Shown: positions 1-6,292, counted from the stretch's first letter. The stretch: DNA of 8,830 bases from Bacillota bacterium (GCA_029219125.1 JAQXSU010000020.1:1-8830); one strand, 5' to 3'. Made by a program: numbers and translations. The notes: a model not told the origin generated them from the sequence alone.

Positions 1-1
1 C

Positions 2-634
2 CGCTTCACACTGGATCTGTCCCGAGAGATCGAAGCTGCCGGAGCCGACGGTATTCTGGTGGTCACTCCATATTACAATAAATGTACGGAAATCGGCATG
101 ATCGCCCATTACGAGAAAATTGCAGACAGTGTAAGCATTCCAATGATTCTTTATTCTGTCCCTTCCAGAACCGGCGTCAATATTCCTCCATCCGTGGTGG
201 AAGTCCTGAGCCGGCATCCCGGAATCTCGGGAATCAAGGAAGCCAGCGGAAACATGAGTCAGGTCTGCGCCATGGCGCAGTACATCAGTGATGATTTTCA
301 GATCTATGCCGGAAACGACGACTTAGCCGTACCGTTCCTGTCCCTGGGCGGATCCGGATGCATATCCACGGTATCCAACCTGATTCCGGGGCGGTTCTCT
401 TCTATGATCCGCAGCTGGCTGTCCGGCGATACTGCCGGCGCTGCCGCCGAACAGATTGCGATGAAACCGCTGATCGATGCGATTTTCACCGAAGTCAATC
501 CGGTGCCTCTGAAAGCCGCTCTCAGCATGATGGGACTGTGTGAAATGGAATACCGGCTGCCGCTCTGCCCGCCGACCAATAAGACCCAGTACCTTCTCTA
601 TGATACACTGAAAAAATTCAGTCTGGTGGAATAA
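2..634 (+). CDS. dapA: 4-hydroxy-tetrahydrodipicolinate synthase, 5'-truncated by the window edge
   Basis: Condenses pyruvate with aspartate-semialdehyde in the cytoplasm, the first committed step to diaminopimelate and lysine. The reading frame is open from base 2, so the visible 210 residues lack roughly the first 85 of a protein that is usually about 290-300. Visible family signatures: GADGILVVTPYYNK with the active-site tyrosine pair (visible residues 24-25), YSVPSRTG with the catalytic Tyr and the carboxylate-binding Arg (about 51 and 56), and GIKEASG with the Schiff-base Lys (about 79). A later GND..A..F.SLGGSG stretch and the C-terminal helices are typical of the family. The GTG at base 59 is internal (second Val of ILVVTP), not the start. 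No U-rich terminator of its own follows. Its 3' end faces rpmF, and the two genes converge on the hairpin at 677-704. N-acetylneuraminate lyase relatives are less likely given the PYYNK and PSRTG motifs. Confidence 0.95.
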   Translation, partial: RFTLDLSREIEAAGADGILVVTPYYNKCTEIGMIAHYEKIADSVSIPMILYSVPSRTGVNIPPSVVEVLSRHPGISGIKEASGNMSQVCAMAQYISDDFQIYAGNDDLAVPFLSLGGSGCISTVSNLIPGRFSSMIRSWLSGDTAGAAAEQIAMKPLIDAIFTEVNPVPLKAALSMMGLCEMEYRLPLCPPTNKTQYLLYDTLKKFSLVE

Positions 635-663
635 CGGCGAAAAACGCCTGACAGGTTAAGATT

Positions 664-704
664 CAAAAACGACAAAGAACGGCAGACTGTACATTCTGCC
701 GTTC
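664..704 (-). terminator. Intrinsic terminator of rpmF
   Basis: A perfect 10-bp inverted repeat (677-686 with 695-704, GAACGGCAGA and its complement) encloses an 8-base loop. Read on the minus strand it is followed by TTTGTCGTTTTTG, a good U-rich tail, so it terminates transcription leaving rpmF. On the + strand the hairpin is followed by CAAAAGTTG, so it would serve dapA only weakly. Confidence 0.8.
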
Positions 705-707
705 AAA

Positions 708-719
708 AGTTGATCAACT
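708..719. repeat. 12-bp perfect palindrome AGTTGATCAACT
   Basis: This is a perfect dyad with no spacer, lying between the rpmF stop codon and its terminator hairpin in the dapA-rpmF convergent gap. It could be a protein binding site, an RNA 3'-end structure, or chance in an AT-rich spacer. Nothing assigns a partner. Confidence 0.4.
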
Positions 720-735
720 AATTTATTTCTGAAAA

Positions 736-915
736 TTAAGCTTCAGCCACTACTTCCTTACCGTCATAGTAGTTGCAGTTCGGGCAAACTCTGTGCGGAA
801 GTTTCGGTTCGTGACACTGTGGGCAAATGGATAAGCCCGGTGCGGTCATCTTCATGTTAGCGGATCTTCTCTTGTCTCTTCTAGCCTTAGAAGTTTTTCT
901 CTTAGGTACTGCCAT
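736..915 (-). CDS. rpmF: 50S ribosomal protein L32, zinc-ribbon form
   Basis: A structural protein of the large ribosomal subunit. I translated it directly: 59 residues beginning MAVPKRKTSKARRDKRRS, the classic basic N-terminus of L32. CPQC (residues 31-34) and CPNC (44-47) follow, giving four cysteines of a zinc ribbon, so this is the C+ (zinc-binding) paralogue type rather than the C- type. The length matches the family (about 56-60). The start is fixed by AGGAGGTG about 8 bases upstream (near 923-930). It lies 106 bases downstream of ackA on the same strand but has its own consensus promoter at 990-1018 and ends in the hairpin at 677-704, so it can be a single-gene transcript. The DUF177 (YlbN/YceD) gene that usually sits just upstream of rpmF is not present. 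Confidence 0.97.
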   Translation of the reverse strand: MAVPKRKTSKARRDKRRSANMKMTAPGLSICPQCHEPKLPHRVCPNCNYYDGKEVVAEA

Positions 916-989
916 ATTTTAACACCTCCTTGTGCGTCATTTTCTGTATTTCATTGCATACAAAATATGTCAACACCGTCAACCACTTC

Positions 990-1018
990 ATTATACACTT
1001 GGTGACCGGATTTGTCAA
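990..1018 (-). promoter_or_regulatory. Sigma-A promoter of rpmF, full consensus
   Basis: On the minus strand, TTGACA (1018-1013) and TATAAT (995-990) are separated by exactly 17 bases, a perfect match to the vegetative consensus. The -35 box begins 4 bases after the ackA stop codon. The expected start point is near 983, which leaves a leader of about 70 bases. Two further TTGAC copies (982-978 and 973-968) lie in that leader. Confidence 0.85.
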
Positions 1019-1021
1019 CAG

Positions 1022-2224
1022 TTATTTTAATTTGCTTACAATGTTCAGAGTATCTCTTGCGATCATCAGCTCTTCGTTGGTCGGGATCAGGAGCAGCTTC
1101 ACTCTTGCATCATCGGTGGAGATGATGGTTTCTTTACCTCTTACCTTGTTCTTCACCGGATCCAGCTTAATGCCCAGGTTGCCCAGTTCGTGGCAGATGA
1201 TCTCTCTCATGGTCGCATCGTTTTCGCCTACGCCTGCAGTGAATACGATAGCATCCACGCCGTTCATTTCAGCGATATATGCACCAATGTAGAATCTTAC
1301 CTTGTGTGCGAATACTCTCAGTGCCAGATCTGCTCTTTCATTGCCGTCTTCCACTGCAGCTTCGATGTCTCTGAAGTCGGAGGAAACGCCGGAAATACCC
1401 AGAACACCGGACTTTTTGTTCATCACATTGTCCATTTCAGCCTGAGACAGACCTTCCTTCTTGGCGATGAAGTTTACGATGGCCGGGTCGATGTCTCCGG
1501 AACGGGTACCCATGACCAGACCTTCCAGCGGTGTGAAGCCCATGGAAGTATCGATGCACTTGCCGCCCTTGATTGCGGAAACGGAAGCACCGTTGCCCAG
1601 GTGGCAGGTAATGATCTTCAGATCATTGATGTTTACGTTCAGAATGTCAGCGGCTCTCTGGGAAACATACTTGTGGGATGTTCCGTGGAAGCCGTATCTT
1701 CTTACACCATACTTGGTATAATATTCGTATGGCAGCGCATAGATATAGGATTCTGCAGGCATGGTCTGATGGAATGCAGTATCAAACACACCAACCATCG
1801 GCGTATTCGGCATCAGTTCCTTGCAGGCTGCGATACCCAGCAGGTTCGGTGGGTTATGCAGCGGAGCCAGTTCCACGCACTCTTCCAGCGCCTTGATGAC
1901 TTCTTCGGTGATCAGAACGGAATCTGCATACTTTTCACCTGCATGCACAACTCTGTGACCAACTGCACCGATTTCATCCATGGAAGCAACCACGCCGTGA
2001 TCCTTATCCTGAACTGCCATCAGAACCTGTGCGATGGCATCCTTATGGTCTTCCATCGGAGTCACCAGCTTGAACTTGTCCATGCCGATCTTTTCATGTG
2101 TGATAACAGAGCCTTCCATGCCGATTCTTTCAACCAGGCCCTTTGCCAGTAATACTTCATTGGTCATATCCAGAACCTGATATTTTAATGAAGAACTGCC
2201 GCAATTGATTACTAAAACTTTCAT
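1022..2224 (-). CDS. ackA: Acetate kinase
   Basis: Interconverts acetyl phosphate + ADP and acetate + ATP, the final ATP-yielding step of acetate fermentation, in the cytoplasm. With the start at 2224 the protein is 400 residues, normal for the family. All catalytic positions known from the Methanosarcina enzyme fall at the same numbers: Asn7, Ser10 and Ser12 in NCGSSSLKYQ, Arg91, His123, Asp148, His180 in GFHGTSHKYV, Arg241 in GTRSGDIDPA and Glu384 in PTNEELM. Start choice: GGAGG at 2240-2236 is 11 bases from this ATG and only 2 bases from an upstream in-frame ATG at 2233, which would add MKY. The shorter form agrees with the family N-terminus MKVLVINCGSSS, though spacing is not ideal for either. 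The usual partner gene pta is not in the window. It is transcribed from a promoter overlapping the tmcAL stop codon. No hairpin terminator separates it from rpmF. Confidence 0.96.
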   Translation of the reverse strand: MKVLVINCGSSSLKYQVLDMTNEVLLAKGLVERIGMEGSVITHEKIGMDKFKLVTPMEDHKDAIAQVLMAVQDKDHGVVASMDEIGAVGHRVVHAGEKYADSVLITEEVIKALEECVELAPLHNPPNLLGIAACKELMPNTPMVGVFDTAFHQTMPAESYIYALPYEYYTKYGVRRYGFHGTSHKYVSQRAADILNVNINDLKIITCHLGNGASVSAIKGGKCIDTSMGFTPLEGLVMGTRSGDIDPAIVNFIAKKEGLSQAEMDNVMNKKSGVLGISGVSSDFRDIEAAVEDGNERADLALRVFAHKVRFYIGAYIAEMNGVDAIVFTAGVGENDATMREIICHELGNLGIKLDPVKNKVRGKETIISTDDARVKLLLIPTNEELMIARDTLNIVSKLK

Positions 2225-2274
2225 GTATTTCATATCCTCCGTTAAAATTAAATGACGATAACTTAGCCTTAAAT

Positions 2275-2303
2275 ATTATACACTTCTGTATTCCACATTT
2301 CAA
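2275..2303 (-). promoter_or_regulatory. Sigma-A promoter of ackA
   Basis: Minus-strand TTGAAA (2303-2298), a 17-base spacer and TATAAT (2280-2275). The -35 box overlaps the TGA stop codon of tmcAL (2302-2300). The expected start is near 2268, giving a leader of about 45 bases with GGAGG at 2240-2236. Confidence 0.75.
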
Positions 2304-3493
2304 GTATTTTCCTTAAAAAACCGTACCCTTTCCACCATGTCGCAGTGGTCATACAGGTTTCTTCCGGACGCCAGATTATAAAGGTCTGCAGCCAGCATGT
2401 CCATCCGGATCAGATCTTCGATTTCCGGTGCATGTTCCAGATCCCGGTTCACATTGGTGATCACAGGAATCTGGCAGATTCCTGCCTTTTTCACAGCCTT
2501 CAGATACCGGCTTCCCCTCTCGTTCAGGGCCAGCACACGAACGTAATCCCTGCCTGCATTTACGTCTTCTTTTGTGATTCCCAGCAAAATCTGGGCGGCA
2601 AACCTTTGAATTCTCGTCCTGGTATAACGTTTGGATTTCAGGTTTTCATAGAGATCCTCCATAGACCTGCATCTTCGGATTTCATTTCGTGCTTTGTTGC
2701 CGAGGCCTTCCCCTCCGGCCTCCGCCAGATCCAGCACCTCTGCCGGCGTGGAAAGAATCTTCTGGGCAACCATGCGGAAGTACACTTCTTTTCTGTTTTT
2801 CAGTGTTTCCCCGCTGACCTGCAAGTCATCCGGAACCCAGCCTGTTACATCAAGTCCGCTGGCTGCCATCTGTCGGATGGCAGTGGCCGAGGCAAATCCT
2901 CCTGACGGCAGCGGATCATGGTAACCCGCCCCCTGCCGCTTTACGGTAACCGGTTTCGCCTTGTCCATATATTTCAGATACTCCAGGGCAAGGATGTGAT
3001 TGGGGCCCTGGAGCATGTCCTGTTCCTCTTCGTTCAGAATACCCTTCAGGACCTGCTGCCGTGCCCTTGGCCAGGAAAAGCCCTCCTTCACCAGGGGCAG
3101 CATTCTCTGCTTCATTTCCTCTTTCGAAGCCTGCAGCTTGTCCTTTATCGTAAGAAGCGCCGAAATATCTCCCGACTCGCTGCCGAAGGAAATATAGTCT
3201 GCACCCAGATTTTGGAGAATATTCACCCCGGCCCGTGCAAAATTGCCGGCGCTGCTGACCGCAGACACCGTCGGAAGCTCCACCACCAGATCTGCGCCGT
3301 TTCTCACCGCACGTGCTGCCCGGCTCCACTTATCCTCCATGGCCATCTCGCCCCGCTGGGTAAAATTTCCGCTCATGACAACCAGAATCACCTCCGAACC
3401 GGTGATCCTTCTGGTTTCCTGTATATGCCACAGATGGCCGTTATGAAACGGATTGTACTCCGCCACAATCCCGGCAGATGAAATCTCGTGCAT
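2300..3493 (-). CDS. tmcAL: tRNA(Met) cytidine acetate ligase (TmcAL, YlbM family)
   Basis: By family, it makes N4-acetylcytidine at wobble position 34 of elongator tRNA-Met, using acetate and ATP directly (through an acetyl-adenylate) rather than acetyl-CoA. The protein has 397 residues, close to the roughly 415 of the Bacillus subtilis enzyme. The N-terminal nucleotidyltransferase-like fold shows GIVAEYNPFHNGHLWHI (residues 8-24) with the HxGH nucleotide-binding motif at 17-20, then SGNFTQRGE (41-49). VVELPTVSAVSSAGNFA follows near 70-86. The C-terminal half is alpha-helical and Arg/Lys-rich, suited to tRNA binding. The ATG at 3493 follows GAGGAA with about 7 bases spacing. It lies 37 bases after ylbJ and just upstream of ackA, whose forward reaction yields both acetate and ATP, the two substrates of this ligase. 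The ylbJ-ylbM order is shared with Bacillus. Older annotations call it a DUF795 nucleotidyltransferase. Confidence 0.9.
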   Translation of the reverse strand: MHEISSAGIVAEYNPFHNGHLWHIQETRRITGSEVILVVMSGNFTQRGEMAMEDKWSRAARAVRNGADLVVELPTVSAVSSAGNFARAGVNILQNLGADYISFGSESGDISALLTIKDKLQASKEEMKQRMLPLVKEGFSWPRARQQVLKGILNEEEQDMLQGPNHILALEYLKYMDKAKPVTVKRQGAGYHDPLPSGGFASATAIRQMAASGLDVTGWVPDDLQVSGETLKNRKEVYFRMVAQKILSTPAEVLDLAEAGGEGLGNKARNEIRRCRSMEDLYENLKSKRYTRTRIQRFAAQILLGITKEDVNAGRDYVRVLALNERGSRYLKAVKKAGICQIPVITNVNRDLEHAPEIEDLIRMDMLAADLYNLASGRNLYDHCDMVERVRFFKENT

Positions 3494-3529
3494 TGGATTT
3501 CCTCATTTCTTCCAAACTTTTTCATATGT

Positions 3530-3538
3530 ATTATATCA
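3530..3538 (-). promoter_or_regulatory. Possible extended -10 promoter for tmcAL
   Basis: TGATATAAT on the minus strand (3538-3530) matches the extended -10 form TGnTATAAT and overlaps the last codons and stop of ylbJ. No good -35 box stands at 16-18 bases, which extended -10 promoters tolerate. It would give a leader of about 30 bases before the tmcAL start. Confidence 0.4.
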
Positions 3539-4466
3539 TAATTCCTGCCAGGAATACAGCAAGAATTCCGGCCAGAAGCCCATGGGTGGCCTTGCGCAGC
3601 AGAATATCCTTCATTCCGATGCCGGATCCTTCTGCCATGGACACCGACTGACCGATGACCGACAGACCGCCGAAGGAGACCAGAACCGCAGTCACTATCG
3701 TTTTCAGCTGCAGCGAAATATTGCAGGCACCGACCATGCTGGATCCTGCCGTCATTTCCAGCAGACCTTTCAGAACAGAACAGACTGTCTCATTTCCCAC
3801 CAGACGAAACAAGCCCGCAGCATCCAGCAGCTGCATGCCTATCATGAAGAGGATCAGATATGCAAGGATCAGTGCCATGGCCCGAAATCCGGAAAGAATG
3901 GATTGAGTGAAGGATTCCAGAAGTCCTGCGGAGCCGTCTTCACTGTCCCGATTTCGTCCGGCCATCCTATGATTCTTCTCTTTCCCTCTCTCATTGGTTC
4001 CGTGACTGGTTTTCCAGAAAAAACCGTTCAGTAATGCGGCACCGTAATGTGCTGCTGTCACCACCGCCGCTGCCCGGGTGCTCCCCAGAAAGCCGCCGAT
4101 GGTTCCCATGAGAAATGCCGGTCCCGTCACCATGGCGTAGCTGAGCACCCACTTTCCGTCTTCCAGGCCGAGTGCCCCGGTTTTCACCATATCCGCCGAT
4201 ACTCTGGCCCCCATGGGATAACCGGACAGGCAGGCCACAGCGAAAGGATAAATTCGGGGCGGAAGCTTCTCCAGGTTCCCGGTCCGTTTGATGAAGTCCG
4301 AAAAAATGAAAAAAGGCAGAAGAACCGGTACAATGGAATTGGCCCAGATGATAATGGCCGACTTGGACCCTGCCTCCGTAACCTGTGGAAACAGAACCAT
4401 CGCCGCAGTAAATACCGTCACCAGTGCAAGTATCAATTTGTTTCTGTTCAATAAATGAAAGCCCAT
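3531..4466 (-). CDS. ylbJ: Sporulation integral membrane protein YlbJ
   Basis: A polytopic membrane protein of the YlbJ/nucleoside-recognition (Gate) family; in Bacillus subtilis ylbJ is needed for spore cortex formation. Visible here: hydrophobic segments near residues 11-28, 38-57, 72-82, 106-128, 132-150, 195-216, 255-272 and 296-311, the motif SGYPMGA (81-87) and SFGGLSVIGQ (264-273). The middle, about 152-180, is a hydrophilic loop rich in charged residues. At 311 residues it is clearly shorter than the roughly 400 of the Bacillus protein, yet both conserved motifs are kept. The ATG at 4466 lies inside a 10-bp inverted repeat and has no convincing Shine-Dalgarno sequence at normal distance, so the start is uncertain. 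No better in-frame start with an RBS is seen nearby. Its neighbours (coaD upstream, tmcAL downstream) match the Bacillus ylbI-ylbJ-ylbM order. Confidence 0.87.
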   Translation of the reverse strand: MGFHLLNRNKLILALVTVFTAAMVLFPQVTEAGSKSAIIIWANSIVPVLLPFFIFSDFIKRTGNLEKLPPRIYPFAVACLSGYPMGARVSADMVKTGALGLEDGKWVLSYAMVTGPAFLMGTIGGFLGSTRAAAVVTAAHYGAALLNGFFWKTSHGTNERGKEKNHRMAGRNRDSEDGSAGLLESFTQSILSGFRAMALILAYLILFMIGMQLLDAAGLFRLVGNETVCSVLKGLLEMTAGSSMVGACNISLQLKTIVTAVLVSFGGLSVIGQSVSMAEGSGIGMKDILLRKATHGLLAGILAVFLAGIMI

Positions 4467-4495
4467 GATAAAGTATATGACTCTTTCATGGGCTT
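4459..4495 (-). promoter_or_regulatory. Hairpin covering the ylbJ start codon
   Basis: A perfect 10-bp inverted repeat (4459-4468 AAGCCCATGA with 4486-4495 TCATGGGCTT) has a 17-base loop. The arm nearer ylbJ contains its ATG (4466-4464). On the minus strand it is followed by TCATTTATTG, only moderately U-rich. It may be an attenuator or partial terminator after the coiled-coil gene, or an RNA structure hiding the ylbJ start. Confidence 0.55.
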
Positions 4496-4514
4496 ATTCT
4501 TTCATTTTATTCTT

Positions 4515-5072
4515 CTATTCTTCGATTTCCTGGTCAGGGCCTTCGTTCTGCGTCTTATAGGCCAGAATCTTCATTTCCTCCCGGTTGCTGACAAGAATTT
4601 CATTGATATTGGCGAAGGTCTTTTCCAGATTGGAATACATTTCACCGAAATACTTCATGTTCAGCTCGTCCATCTTTCCCTGCATATCGAAAAGCATCTT
4701 ATCCACATAATCGTAGGTGCGCATCTTCATGACCTTGGCATGGGTTTCCGCATCCTGCCGGATCTGTTCTGCCAGCTTGGTTGCACGCAGGGTGATTTCA
4801 TCGGTTTCCACAAGATAATCGGCCTGCTTCCTGGCTTCCCGAATGATACGTTCATACTCTGCCTTGGCTTCTGCAAGAATCCGGTCCCGTTCGTCCCGGA
4901 TCCACTTGGCCTGCTGTACATCATCCGGAAGTGCCAGCCGGATTTCTCTCACAAGCTGAAACACTTCTTCGGCGTCCAGCATGATCTTTCCCGTAAGGGG
5001 CAGCCCAGGTGCTTCGTCCACTAAATCCTCAATCTCTTCCAGCAGTTCTAAAACCTTCATCGTGTCTTCCAT
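4515..5072 (-). CDS. Conserved coiled-coil protein of unknown function between coaD and ylbJ
   Basis: I know of no established function. The 185-residue soluble protein is almost entirely charged helix: no membrane segment, no cysteine, no nucleotide-binding motif. A short N-terminal region (residues 5-55) contains VDEAPGLPLTGKIMLDAEEV. A long coiled-coil-prone stretch (about 56-165) follows, starting ALPDDVQQAKWIRDERDRIL and rich in Ala, Glu, Lys and Arg. Proteins of this kind in Clostridia are often labelled ATPase or V-type ATPase subunit because of helix similarity; there is no Walker motif here to support enzymatic activity. The start at 5072 is 2 bases after the coaD stop, suggesting translational coupling. 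An in-frame ATG at 5060 (MKVLELLEE) preceded by GGAAG is an alternative start. Its place beside coaD and ylbJ suggests a housekeeping or envelope-linked role, which is inference only. Confidence 0.85.
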   Translation of the reverse strand: MEDTMKVLELLEEIEDLVDEAPGLPLTGKIMLDAEEVFQLVREIRLALPDDVQQAKWIRDERDRILAEAKAEYERIIREARKQADYLVETDEITLRATKLAEQIRQDAETHAKVMKMRTYDYVDKMLFDMQGKMDELNMKYFGEMYSNLEKTFANINEILVSNREEMKILAYKTQNEGPDQEIEE

Positions 5073-5074
5073 AA

Positions 5075-5557
5075 TCAGTACGCTTTCCCTTTCATTCGTT
5101 TCAATACATTGGCAGGTACCAGCATCTCTCCGTTTCCACCCAGAGAGATCACCTGCTTGGCCATGGTAGAGCTGACGAAAGAGTACTTCGCGTCTGCCAT
5201 GAGAAATACCGTTTCTATTTTATCATGATATAAATGTTCATGGAGATGCGCCATCTGCTGTTCGCTGTCAAAATCGCTCATGCACCGCAGTCCCCGCACC
5301 ACCACGTTAAAACCGTTGTTATTCACATAATCCGCCAGAAGTCCGCGGCACTGTGATACCCGCACATTTGGCAGATGCGCGGTCGCTTCCTCGATCATTT
5401 CCATGCGTTCCTCGAAGGTAAACATGGTCTTCTTCTCCAGATTCACTACCACACCGACCACGACTTCATCAAAAATATTGGCTGCCCGTTCTATGATATC
5501 CAGATGACCCAGCGTAAGTGGGTCGAAGGAACCGGCATACAGGGCTTTTGTGTTCAT
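5075..5557 (-). CDS. coaD: Phosphopantetheine adenylyltransferase
   Basis: Transfers AMP from ATP to 4'-phosphopantetheine to give dephospho-CoA, the penultimate step of CoA synthesis (cytoplasm, hexameric in characterised members). The 160 residues are the standard bacterial length. The nucleotidyltransferase signature YAGSFDPLTLGHLDII (residues 7-22) holds Thr15 and His18 of the HxGH-type site. NLEKKTMFTFEER (39-51) carries the phosphate-contacting Lys region. RGLR (88-91) and SDFDSEQQMA match the family core, and FVSST (127-131) is the C-terminal ATP-binding motif. The segment HLHEHLYHDK (104-113) replaces the more usual MNRxLxP and is a mild deviation. The RBS is weak (AGG about 8 bases before the ATG). 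It lies 98 bases downstream of rsmD with a candidate promoter in that gap, and its TGA is followed 2 bases later by the next start. Confidence 0.96.
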   Translation of the reverse strand: MNTKALYAGSFDPLTLGHLDIIERAANIFDEVVVGVVVNLEKKTMFTFEERMEMIEEATAHLPNVRVSQCRGLLADYVNNNGFNVVVRGLRCMSDFDSEQQMAHLHEHLYHDKIETVFLMADAKYSFVSSTMAKQVISLGGNGEMLVPANVLKRMKGKAY

Positions 5558-5622
5558 TGATTCTACCTGTACTTTCCGTCAAAATCAACAGTTTCCAAAG
5601 AGATTCGGAATCCTGCGGTTAC

Positions 5623-5651
5623 ATTTTATCACAGTTTTCGGGAAGAATCAA
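5623..5651 (-). promoter_or_regulatory. Candidate sigma-A promoter of coaD
   Basis: Minus-strand TTGATT (5651-5646), a 17-base spacer and TAAAAT (5628-5623). The -35 box begins 5 bases after the rsmD stop. The expected leader is about 60 bases. The match is 4 of 6 and 5 of 6 to consensus. Confidence 0.6.
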
Positions 5652-5655
5652 TATA

Positions 5656-6192
5656 TCAGCCGTAAATGGTGATGGTCATGGAGCCGTACCGGCGTTCCTT
5701 TAATTTGATGAAACCTTCGATTTCCTCCGGAAATTCGTCTTCGCTGGCATGCTCTGCCACGATGATTCCTTCTTCCGCCAGAAGTTCCAGCTCGGAAATC
5801 AACCGGAAACAGTCTTCATAAAGCCCCTTCTTATAGGGAGGGTCAAGGAAAAAGATATCCACGGGTTCGTGGATTTTGGTCAGAACCTTTTCGTAGTCGC
5901 CGAAAATCACCTGACTCCATTCCTCCGCCCTGCAGTGCTCCACATTTCGGCGCACCAGCTCGATGCTGGCTCTGGAATTATCACCGAAATAACATTTCGA
6001 AGCGCCCCGGGACAGGGCCTCCAGACCCAGATTGCCTGTACCTGCGAACAGATCACAGCAGACGGCGTCATATAGATTTCCGGAAATAATGCTGAAAAGT
6101 GCTTCCTTCACTTTTTCCGATGTGGGACGTATATCATAATTTACCGGGGTCTCCAGTCTGCGGCCTTTGAAATCCCCTGCAACGATTCTCAT
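5656..6192 (-). CDS. rsmD: 16S rRNA (guanine966-N2)-methyltransferase
   Basis: An SAM-dependent methyltransferase modifying G966 of 16S rRNA in the small subunit. With the start at 6192 it has 178 residues, typical for the family. The N-terminus MRIVAGDFKGRRL and RPTSEKVKEALF (22-33) are RsmD hallmarks. CDLFAGTGNLGLEALSRGA (46-64) is SAM-binding motif I, and DPPY (117-120) is the catalytic N6/N2 amino-methylase motif. Start choice: an ATG 6 bases upstream (6198) would add ML, but GAGGTGA (6205-6199) directly abuts that codon, while it is well spaced from 6192. The family also begins MR[IV][IV]AG. It is first gene of the minus-strand block, equivalent to Bacillus ylbH next to ylbI (coaD), and has a candidate promoter at 6228-6256. 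Confidence 0.95.
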   Translation of the reverse strand: MRIVAGDFKGRRLETPVNYDIRPTSEKVKEALFSIISGNLYDAVCCDLFAGTGNLGLEALSRGASKCYFGDNSRASIELVRRNVEHCRAEEWSQVIFGDYEKVLTKIHEPVDIFFLDPPYKKGLYEDCFRLISELELLAEEGIIVAEHASEDEFPEEIEGFIKLKERRYGSMTITIYG

Positions 6193-6227
6193 AAGCATTC
6201 ACCTCATTTTTAAAATTTCTTTTATAT

Positions 6228-6256
6228 ATATTAACCTATCTGCCGCAGAAAATCAA
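6228..6256 (-). promoter_or_regulatory. Candidate sigma-A promoter of rsmD
   Basis: Minus-strand TTGATT (6256-6251) and TAATAT (6233-6228) with a 17-base spacer, followed by an AT-rich stretch. The -35 box is the same hexamer as the one proposed for coaD. Both boxes match consensus at 4 of 6. Confidence 0.5.
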
Positions 6257-6292
6257 TGGGAGCTGTCTACTAACACCGCCATTTATTTCAAG

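Noticed and set aside
59..634. GTG at 59 as the dapA start
   Set aside because: The conserved sequence GADGIL continues upstream to the window edge in the same frame, so the gene is simply cut by the window.
945..973. Second promoter for rpmF (TTGACA at 973-968)
   Set aside because: At 17 bases spacing the -10 would be AATACA, only 3 of 6 matches, so it is kept only as part of the TTGAC repeat note.
1190..2152. A 320-codon open frame on the + strand
   Set aside because: It lies wholly antisense to ackA, whose catalytic residues are all present. The translation is Cys/His-rich with no family motif and no RBS; it is a shadow of the ackA codon pattern.
2234..2299. Riboswitch or attenuator in the ackA leader
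   Set aside because: The leader is only about 45 bases and holds no stable hairpin or known aptamer pattern that I can see.
2345..3481. Several + strand open frames (about 67-187 codons) opposite tmcAL
   Set aside because: All are antisense to a well-supported gene, have no ribosome binding site and show no recognisable domains.
4486..4512. + strand intrinsic terminator from the T-rich sequence after the 4459-4495 hairpin
   Set aside because: No + strand gene lies upstream; the next one on that strand in that direction is dapA, far away. The T-richness reflects the end of the minus-strand coiled-coil gene.
4455..5024. A 189-codon + strand frame opposite the coiled-coil gene
   Set aside because: The reverse complement of Glu/Lys-rich helices gives a Phe/Leu/His-rich shadow that mimics a membrane protein. 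The minus-strand protein has the conserved setting and coupling to coaD.
4515..5072. ATP synthase B subunit or V-ATPase subunit identity for the coiled-coil protein
   Set aside because: There is no membrane anchor, no Walker motif and no ATP synthase neighbours; resemblance is limited to charged-helix composition.
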